NCBI RefSeq assembly: GCF_014155765.1
Contig: NZ_SCKT01000001.1
Span: forward strand, 372,001 to 436,000
Source of the DNA: Pantoea dispersa
GTDB taxonomy: Bacteria; Pseudomonadota; Gammaproteobacteria; Enterobacterales; Enterobacteriaceae
DNA: 64,000 bases
Direction: 5' to 3'
This document shows positions 8,764 to 14,706 of the stretch, in pieces. Position numbers and translations under genes: made by a program. The notes under the pieces are model-generated. The model searched no databases. It had not been told where the DNA came from and saw nothing but the letters and a program-made list of their open reading frames with translations. How positions within the stretch are numbered: the first letter of the stretch is position 1; every line of letters starts with the position of its first letter.

Positions 8764-9774
8764 ATGACACGTAACATCGCCCCGGGATATTGTGTTGTCG
8801 AACGCGCTGGATCACTGGAGCACCAGGCCAGAGAATTGTTTCGCGACACCCGTGCTCCAGCAGTTACCATGTTTATGCAGTTGAACGCTGACACGCCCTG
8901 GTTAAGGCCGGGGCAGATATTAATCGTCGCCGATCCTGAAACTCAGGCTCCTCTTACGCTGCATGCCTTAACAGCATTGAGACAGGCTAAGCACAGAATC
9001 AACAATGCATTAATTGGCGTCAGTGTTAATGAAGCGGATTTTATGCAAAAACATTATGGCACCATTGCTGCATTAACGAGTGCTGGCAATCAGATTTTTG
9101 GTATCACAGGGGATGCCGGAGCAAAATATTTCAGTGCAATAGAGCAGACGTTGATAAAAATAGAGGCCAGTTATCAGAATCAGTTTCGCGCGCAGGGAAC
9201 CCTCATTAGCCAGCAGTTCTTTGTTGAGCGTAATCAATTGCTGAATCAATTAAAAGAACTAGTCAATAAGCCTGTACTCAAAAACCTCTCCCGCTATACC
9301 ATTAAATTCCAGCAGTACGAAAATATGAAACGAGCGCTAAATCTTTCAAGCCGCTCAATAGTACATGAGTGGTCGACTGTGGGTTTGGGAGGCATACCAG
9401 GCTATTCAACCTATGTCGGCAATGCCGCCCAAGCGGCACGTTTTCTAAAGATGGGCGGCTATGTGGGTATTGCGTTTTCTTTTGCCGGGGCGACGAATGA
9501 TGTTATGAAGGCCTGTACGGTTGGACGTGAGGGTGAGTGCAGTAGATCTGCGTTTAGGGAATATTCGAAATTTGGACTTTCAACCGCTGCGGGTATTGGC
9601 GCTGGCGCTGCAGGATCGGCGATTGGCCTGGGTTTTTGCACGGCTATCGGGATAGCCACGGCAGGAGTGGGAGGCGTTGCCTGCGCAGCGGTCGGTTCAG
9701 TTGCTGCTGGTTATGCAGCCGGGGAGTTTATGAACTGGGGTGTCGACGCTTTTTATAATCATATGGGCTTATAA
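8764..9774 (+). CDS. Putative antibacterial effector: LysM-like N-terminus, glycine-zipper C-terminus
   Basis: A 336-residue protein of no named family I can recognise. The N-terminus (GYCVVERAGSLEHQARELF, then PWLRPGQILIVADPE) resembles a LysM-type module. Residues about 100-200 are helical and polar. The C-terminus is dominated by small residues (GIGAGAAGSAIGLGFCTAIG, then IATAGVGGVACAAVGSVAAG), a glycine-zipper pattern seen in pore-forming toxins and type VI secretion effectors. I start at ATG 8764, preceded by AGGGAGAAAGGA. Its stop is followed at once by the ATG of a small membrane protein, as in effector-immunity pairs. The cassette is flanked by a 77-bp direct repeat. No secretion genes are nearby. 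The effector role is inference. Confidence 0.6.
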   Translation: MTRNIAPGYCVVERAGSLEHQARELFRDTRAPAVTMFMQLNADTPWLRPGQILIVADPETQAPLTLHALTALRQAKHRINNALIGVSVNEADFMQKHYGTIAALTSAGNQIFGITGDAGAKYFSAIEQTLIKIEASYQNQFRAQGTLISQQFFVERNQLLNQLKELVNKPVLKNLSRYTIKFQQYENMKRALNLSSRSIVHEWSTVGLGGIPGYSTYVGNAAQAARFLKMGGYVGIAFSFAGATNDVMKACTVGREGECSRSAFREYSKFGLSTAAGIGAGAAGSAIGLGFCTAIGIATAGVGGVACAAVGSVAAGYAAGEFMNWGVDAFYNHMGL

Positions 9775-10173
9775 ATGACAATAAAATTTCTTGGCATATT
9801 TATCATTGGGCTATGTTTAGCCAGCTTCTTATTATCCATACTGATTTATGCTTATAACAGAAAGAAATATTACACGCTTTTGGAAGACTTCCAAAAAAGA
9901 CACGTATTCCCGGCCCCCTATTCGTTTCATTGTCTCGTGGGTTTTTTTGGCGCTGCGCCAATGTCATATTTCTTTATGGGCATTATGAAAAAAAAGAAAG
10001 TTTTTTTCCTTAACCGCGATAGTAGCGCCTATGATTTTTTTGATGATAACAAGGGCAAATCTATCGGCTGGATATCTGCGCTTTATTACGCACATATCAC
10101 CAGTTTCATCTGTGGTGTATTGATAGCCCTCCTGGGTGCTGCACTTGAGTTAAAAGCGAGATTTTTTCCATAG
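9775..10173 (+). CDS. Small membrane protein, putative immunity protein of the upstream effector
   Basis: A 132-residue protein with three predicted membrane segments: FLGIFIIGLCLASFLLSILI (about 4-25), a weaker one around CLVGFFGAAPMSYFFMGIM (53-72) and ITSFICGVLIALLGAALEL (108-126). A lysine-rich cytoplasmic loop lies between them. It starts directly at the stop of the effector gene (TAAATG) and is clearly richer in A+T than its neighbours. Immunity proteins against pore-forming effectors are typically small polytopic membrane proteins, which fits. No family recognised. Confidence 0.55.
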   Translation: MTIKFLGIFIIGLCLASFLLSILIYAYNRKKYYTLLEDFQKRHVFPAPYSFHCLVGFFGAAPMSYFFMGIMKKKKVFFLNRDSSAYDFFDDNKGKSIGWISALYYAHITSFICGVLIALLGAALELKARFFP

Positions 10174-10285
10174 CAGGACCGATTTCTGATTCAGACCTGA
10201 TGCAGCATTCCCGTAACAGAGAATGCTTAACAGCAGGATGACATCCGCCAGAAGACGGTTGGCTGCGGCAGGAAAATATTGAGAA

Positions 10286-10308
10286 CAGGGCCGGCAGTAC
10301 CAGCCCTG
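10286..10308 (-). terminator. Terminator hairpin of the isochorismatase gene
   Basis: On the minus strand CAGGGCTGG pairs with CCGGCCCTG (one G-T pair) around a TACTG loop. It lies 11 bp after the stop of the isochorismatase gene and faces the convergent immunity gene. The T-tract is poor (TTCTC). The hairpin is part of the 77-bp repeat. Confidence 0.55.
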
Positions 10309-10363
10309 GAGGGAAAAGATCAGTTCAGCAGCGCGAGGATTTCCTCAGTGGTGCCGGTTTCGC
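10287..10363. repeat. 77-bp direct repeat, copy 2 (within the intact isochorismatase gene)
   Basis: The right-hand copy of the repeat at 8559-8635. It covers the last 44 bp of the isochorismatase gene plus its terminator hairpin. The two copies are offset by 1728 bp and enclose the effector-immunity cassette. Confidence 0.93.
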
Positions 10364-10874
10364 CGAGGCGCGGGAAGATGCGCTCAATGCTGTTGTGGTG
10401 GGTTTCAGCGTTCAGGCAGCTCATCGCATCGGTCGCCAGCGTAACGTTGTAGCCCAGCTCGTATGCCTGACGCGCCGTGGATTCCACGCCGATACTGGTG
10501 GCAATCCCGCACACCACCACCTGCGTCACGCCACGCTGCTGCAGCTGCTGGTGCAGATCGGTATTGTGGAACGCGCCCCAGGTTTTTTTCGTTACGCTGA
10601 TATCGCCCGGCTGCGGTGTCATTTCCGGCACCAGCACCGCCCAGTCTGCCGGCAGAGCAGCATCGTGACGCGGCTGCTGATTGCGGCCCGGCGCGCCGCC
10701 CGCCACGTTCACCAGCACCACCGGCAGCTGTTTCGCGCGAAACGCCTGCGTCAGCTGCGTGGCGCGTGCAATCACTTCATCCGGATGGCGCGGCGTAACC
10801 GGCAGGCGGACGATGCCGTACTGCAGGTCGATGACAATCAGGGCGGTTTGGGCATCTAACGTGGTGACAGCCAT
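10320..10874 (-). CDS. Isochorismatase-family hydrolase
   Basis: A 184-residue protein with the family's D16 (IVIDLQ), K96 (VTKKTWGAF) and the motif VCGIATSIGVESTARQAYEL. In amidase members the motif reads GxxTxxCV with a cysteine nucleophile; here that position is G129, as in isochorismatases of the PhzD type. It is therefore less likely to be a nicotinamidase-type amidase. I start at ATG 10874 (MAVTTLDAQ), preceded by GAGAGGA; the open frame continues upstream into marR. It is 16 bp downstream of marR on the same strand, so probably one operon. Its 3' end is duplicated at 8559-8635. Confidence 0.82.
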   Translation of the reverse strand: MAVTTLDAQTALIVIDLQYGIVRLPVTPRHPDEVIARATQLTQAFRAKQLPVVLVNVAGGAPGRNQQPRHDAALPADWAVLVPEMTPQPGDISVTKKTWGAFHNTDLHQQLQQRGVTQVVVCGIATSIGVESTARQAYELGYNVTLATDAMSCLNAETHHNSIERIFPRLGETGTTEEILALLN

Positions 10875-10890
10875 GGTGAGTCCTCTCAAA

Positions 10891-11316
10891 TTAGTGGTCA
10901 GCGAGTCGTTGCAGTAAGGGAATGGCGGCCAGCAGCGTTTGCTGCTCCTGCGGGCTGAGCAGGCTGCTGATACTGTGCAGCAGCCAGTCGTCACGCTGGG
11001 CGCGATTGCTGGCGATGAGCTGCAGGCAGGCAGCGGTAGGCTGATAACGGGTTTTGCGGCCATCCTGCGCATCGGCCACGCCCTGTACCAACCCCAGCGT
11101 CTGCAGGCTGGCGACCGTGGCACTCATCGACTGGCTGCGCACCCCTTCGCGCGCGGCCAGCTCGGTCACCGTCATTGCGCCGTCGCGCACCAGATACCCC
11201 AGCACGGAAACCTGCGGCCAGGTGAGATCGCCCGGCGGGGCCGATTCACGCAGGCGGCGCATCAGTTTGCCATTGATGCTGCGTAACGCGGCAGCGGCGC
11301 TAATCAGCTCGCTCAT
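10891..11316 (-). CDS. MarR-family transcriptional regulator
   Basis: A 141-residue winged-helix protein. The DNA-binding core is WPQVSVLGYLVRDG, MTVTELAAREGVRSQSMSAT (recognition helix) and VADAQDGRKTRYQPT (wing with the conserved D-x-R). Helices at both ends form the dimer interface. It is the first gene of a two-gene operon with the isochorismatase-family hydrolase. MarR proteins usually repress their own operon and release DNA on binding small aromatic ligands; the ligand here is unknown. Confidence 0.86.
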   Translation of the reverse strand: MSELISAAAALRSINGKLMRRLRESAPPGDLTWPQVSVLGYLVRDGAMTVTELAAREGVRSQSMSATVASLQTLGLVQGVADAQDGRKTRYQPTAACLQLIASNRAQRDDWLLHSISSLLSPQEQQTLLAAIPLLQRLADH

Positions 11317-11413
11317 CGCCCTTCTCCTTTACAGATGAGACCGCAGTATATAAATACGCAGGTAAACTGTGTAGTTTGCCTTCGTATCAATTTGTAATTG
11401 CGCATCCCGCCGC

Positions 11414-11959
11414 TCAGCTGCGCTGCAAATAGTGTATCAGGCTATGAAAGCGCAACGCGCTGGCCAGCGGATTGCGGTAGCTGTGCGGCTGATCGGCGGC
11501 GAACTGGCTGGCCTCGCCGGCCTGCAGGCGACGCCAGCTGCCCGCCATGCCCAGCAACAGCTCACCTTCCAGCACCACCACCTGCTCAATCACCCCGCTT
11601 TCGTGCGCTGACGAATCGCTTTGCGCGCCCGCTGCCAGCGTCACTTCCAGCAGATCGAAGCGCAAACGCGCGTCATACGGCAGCAGCGGCTTCACCTGCA
11701 TTTGTGCATTGGGCTGGCTGAAGGTCGCCACATCGCCCGACGGCTGCGCCCCGCTCTGCACAAAAAAGGAGAACGGCACATTAAAGCCGGTGGCGATTTT
11801 CCATAGCGTGGCGATCGTTGGACTCGACTCGCCGCGCTCAATCTGACCGAGCATGGCTTTACTCACGCCGGTGCGCGCCGCCGCCAGCGTCAGGCTCCAG
11901 CCATTGGCCTGACGCAGCTGCTTCAGCGCCTGGCTGAGATGTTGATGCAGATTTTCCAT
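11414..11959 (-). CDS. sutR: XRE-cupin transcriptional regulator SutR (YdcN)
   Basis: A 181-residue protein with an N-terminal helix-turn-helix (LTLAAARTGVSKAMLGQIER, then GESSPTIATLWKIA) and a C-terminal cupin (HESGVIEQVVVLEGELLL, HSLIHY end). It lines up along its length with E. coli SutR/YdcN as I recall it, which affects sulfur-utilisation genes. I start at ATG 11959 (MENLHQH), preceded by AGGAG; the open frame extends upstream past the operator. The gene is divergent from ydcO, as in E. coli, with a perfect palindrome between them. Confidence 0.88.
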   Translation of the reverse strand: MENLHQHLSQALKQLRQANGWSLTLAAARTGVSKAMLGQIERGESSPTIATLWKIATGFNVPFSFFVQSGAQPSGDVATFSQPNAQMQVKPLLPYDARLRFDLLEVTLAAGAQSDSSAHESGVIEQVVVLEGELLLGMAGSWRRLQAGEASQFAADQPHSYRNPLASALRFHSLIHYLQRS

Positions 11960-12023
11960 GAATTCTCCTGAAAAGCGGGCGCGCAGTGTACCACTTGTGC
12001 GCGCCATACCGTGCGTGCCACAA

Positions 12024-12041
12024 TGTGCGTTATAACGCACA
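12024..12041. promoter_or_regulatory. Perfect 18-bp palindrome between sutR and ydcO, likely operator
   Basis: TGTGCGTTATAACGCACA reads the same on both strands. It sits 16 bp before the ydcO ATG and 65 bp before the sutR ATG. Position and symmetry suit a dimeric XRE repressor such as SutR. The link to SutR is inference. Confidence 0.7.
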
Positions 12042-12056
12042 ACAGGATGTGATTCC

Positions 12057-13235
12057 ATGACCACTGCAACTGTTCGTCCGGCTTTTTCCTTTCCAATGTT
12101 GATTTCCGGCCTGATCGCCGTGCTGGTCGGCTACAGCAGCACCGCGGCGCTGATCTTTCAGGCGGCGCAGGCTGCAGGCGCCTCACCGGCGCAGATTGGC
12201 GGCTGGCTGTCGATGCTGGGCGTGGGCATGGGACTGGCGTCACTCGGCCTGTCGCTGTGGACGCGGATGCCGGTGCTCGCCGCCTGGTCGACGCCAGGTG
12301 CCGCGCTGCTGGCCACCAGCGTGCACGGCCTGACGCTGAATGAAGTGGTCGGGGTGTTTGTCGCGACCAATCTGCTGATTGTGCTGAGCGGCGTGACCGG
12401 CCTGTTTGCCCGGCTGATGAACCACATTCCCCAGTCGCTGGCGGCCGCGATGCTGGCGGGGATTCTGCTGCGATTTGGCATCGGCACCTTCAGCGGCTTA
12501 CCGGATCATTTTGCCCTGTGCGGCAGCATGTGTCTGGTATGGCTGCTGGGCCGCCGCTGGCTGCCGCGTTATGCCATTCTGCTGGCGCTGGTGACGGGCG
12601 TGCTGGTGGCGCTGGGTCAGCGCGCCATCCACTTTCCGCCTCATGCGCTAACGCTGAGCGTGCCGGAATTTATCATGCCGCACTTTAATCCTGCCGCGCT
12701 GATTGGCGTCGGCTTGCCCTACTTCCTGGTGACCATGGCGTCGCAGAATGCGCCCGGTATTGCCACGCTGCAGGCGCATGGTTACCGGCCGCCGGTCTCC
12801 GCGCTCACCGGCTGGACCGGCCTGATCGCGCTACTGCTGTCGCCGTTCGGTGGCTTTTCGGTGTGTATTGCGGCGATCACCGCCGCGATCTGCATGGGCG
12901 ATGATGTCGATCCGGACCCGGCGCGCCGCTGGGTGGCTTCCGCGCTGGCGGGCGTGTTCTATCTGCTGACCGGCTTTACCGGCGCGCTGATCGCCGTGAT
13001 GCTCAGCGCCTTGCCGCCGGTGCTGATCGCTACGCTGGCCGGTCTGGCACTGCTGGCCACGCTGGCGGGCAGCCTGCAGCGCGCGCTGGCGGAACCCGCG
13101 CAGCGCGACAGCGCCATCGTGGCATTTCTGATCACCGCCAGCGGCATCTCCCTGCTCGGCGTCGGCTCGGCGTTCTGGGGCCTGATCGGGGGCGTCCTCA
13201 CCCATTTGCTGCTCAGCCCGCGCCGGAACGGTTAA
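12057..13235 (+). CDS. ydcO: BenE-family inner-membrane transporter YdcO
   Basis: A 392-residue polytopic protein of the benzoate/H+ symporter (BenE) family. About 11-12 hydrophobic segments are visible, starting with FPMLISGLIAVLVGYSSTAA. The conserved FLVTMASQNAPGIATLQAHG and SPFGGFSVCIAAITAAICMG segments are present. E. coli YdcO is next to ydcN in the same divergent layout. The substrate is unproven; BenE members carry aromatic acids. SutR probably controls it through the palindrome just upstream. Confidence 0.88.
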   Translation: MTTATVRPAFSFPMLISGLIAVLVGYSSTAALIFQAAQAAGASPAQIGGWLSMLGVGMGLASLGLSLWTRMPVLAAWSTPGAALLATSVHGLTLNEVVGVFVATNLLIVLSGVTGLFARLMNHIPQSLAAAMLAGILLRFGIGTFSGLPDHFALCGSMCLVWLLGRRWLPRYAILLALVTGVLVALGQRAIHFPPHALTLSVPEFIMPHFNPAALIGVGLPYFLVTMASQNAPGIATLQAHGYRPPVSALTGWTGLIALLLSPFGGFSVCIAAITAAICMGDDVDPDPARRWVASALAGVFYLLTGFTGALIAVMLSALPPVLIATLAGLALLATLAGSLQRALAEPAQRDSAIVAFLITASGISLLGVGSAFWGLIGGVLTHLLLSPRRNG

Positions 13236-13387
13236 CATTTCACCACCCCGCGTACCGTGGGGGAATAACGCCCTGTTTTCCCCCCTTTTTCCCCCGTTTG
13301 ATTGCGGCGCATTTGGCTTAAGATCACTACCATCGCCCATCACACCCGATGTTTGGCTTCAGATAACCACCGATAAGGGCCCAACGA

Positions 13388-14704
13388 GTGGCAAAAACTT
13401 TTCTGCGCAGCGGTAATCTCGACGCGTTACTGGCACTGGGGGAGAACGGCCAGCCGGTCTGGGCTTCTGCCCTGCAAATTCGCGAAACGTTACGTTTGCG
13501 CCGCCAGACGACACTGGCCAACTGCCTCGCGATCCCGCAGGCCAACGAGCGCGGTGACCGCCTTGACTGGTACGCGCCATTCAGCGGCAAAGTGAAATCC
13601 TGGCTGGCAGCCAGCGATCGCGAAAAGCGTCAGGCTCTGGATCAGCTCACCCTTAATCAGCAGGATTTGCAGGCGCTCAGCCTGCGCGCCCGGGATGCCG
13701 ACAATCCGGCGATGCGTCTGTTTGGGGCGCTGCTGGCGAAGACGCTGCAGTTTCCCGATCAGCAATACGTCTATCTGGTGGATGGCAAGCCGGTGATCAC
13801 CTTCTGGGGCTTTGTCGACCCGCAGGCGCGCACGCGTGATGATGCGCTGGCCTGCCTGCGCGACAGCCTTGATGAAGAACTGCCGCCGCTGGTGGTGCCC
13901 GCGCCGGAGCCAGAAAGGGCTGCTGCGCCTGAACCGGTTGAGGCCCCCGTTGTGGCGGAGCCCGAGCCGGAACTGCTGGCGGAACCCGAACCACAGCCCG
14001 AACCCGCACCGCTGAGCGTTGTCGCCGACGCGCCCGCGCGGAAGAAATCCGCACTGCGCCCGCTGCTGCTGGTGCTGCCTCTGGCCGCTGCCGCCGCAGC
14101 GGGTGTGGCCTTCTGGTTACACAACGCGCCGGTCCAGCCGGCAGAAACCGAAACCGCGCCTGTGGTCAGCGCCGCGCCCGCGCTGGCCCCGGCGATGCTG
14201 GCGAAAGCACAGACGCTGGCCGCCACGCTGCCGCACAGCAGTGCGACGGTGACGCCTGCGCCGGCACCGGCTGCCCCACCGGCACCGCCGGAGGTCGTAG
14301 CGGAACATACCGAACCGGCCAAAGCGGACGATCTGGTGATGACGGCCGATGACGCGCGCCTCGGCTCGGTGAAATTTATCAATGGTACCTGGCGCGTGAC
14401 GCTGCGTCAGACCAATCTGCCGACCGGCAAGCCGCCGAGCCTGCGCTATCAGATCCGCAACGGTAAAGGCAGCGCAGTGATTACCCAGGGCGACAATATT
14501 CGCTGTAAAGCCGATGTCACCGCCGCCATGACCAGCGCCGGCACCATGGTAGTGCGCAGCCGCTATACTGCCAGCTGCAGCGATAAATCACGCTATCGCA
14601 TGCCGGAGCTGGTGTGCAAAGCCGGTGATGGCATTGCCAGCTGTACGGCGCAGTATGGCGCCGATCAGGTGTTCCCGTTGACGATTAAGCGTGAGAGTAA
14701 GTAA
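13388..14704 (+). CDS. srfA: SrfA-family membrane protein (first gene of srfABC)
   Basis: A 438-residue protein beginning MAKTFLRSGNLDALLALGEN, the start I recall for SrfA proteins. A cytoplasmic N-terminal domain (to about residue 165) is followed by a Pro/Glu-rich linker (about 171-211), one membrane helix (LLLVLPLAAAAAAGVAFWL, about 225-243), an Ala/Pro linker and a periplasmic C-terminal domain with four cysteines. The start is GTG 13388, 12 bp after AAGGG. srfB begins 2 bp after its stop. SrfABC is called a virulence factor in Salmonella, but the biochemical role is unknown. Confidence 0.82.
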   Translation: MAKTFLRSGNLDALLALGENGQPVWASALQIRETLRLRRQTTLANCLAIPQANERGDRLDWYAPFSGKVKSWLAASDREKRQALDQLTLNQQDLQALSLRARDADNPAMRLFGALLAKTLQFPDQQYVYLVDGKPVITFWGFVDPQARTRDDALACLRDSLDEELPPLVVPAPEPERAAAPEPVEAPVVAEPEPELLAEPEPQPEPAPLSVVADAPARKKSALRPLLLVLPLAAAAAAGVAFWLHNAPVQPAETETAPVVSAAPALAPAMLAKAQTLAATLPHSSATVTPAPAPAAPPAPPEVVAEHTEPAKADDLVMTADDARLGSVKFINGTWRVTLRQTNLPTGKPPSLRYQIRNGKGSAVITQGDNIRCKADVTAAMTSAGTMVVRSRYTASCSDKSRYRMPELVCKAGDGIASCTAQYGADQVFPLTIKRESK

Positions 14705-14706
14705 CC

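Noticed and set aside
13236-13387. Possible sigma-28 promoter before srfA (ACCGATAA near 13370)
   Set aside because: The -10-like sequence is good, but no TAAAGTTT-like -35 lies at the right distance.
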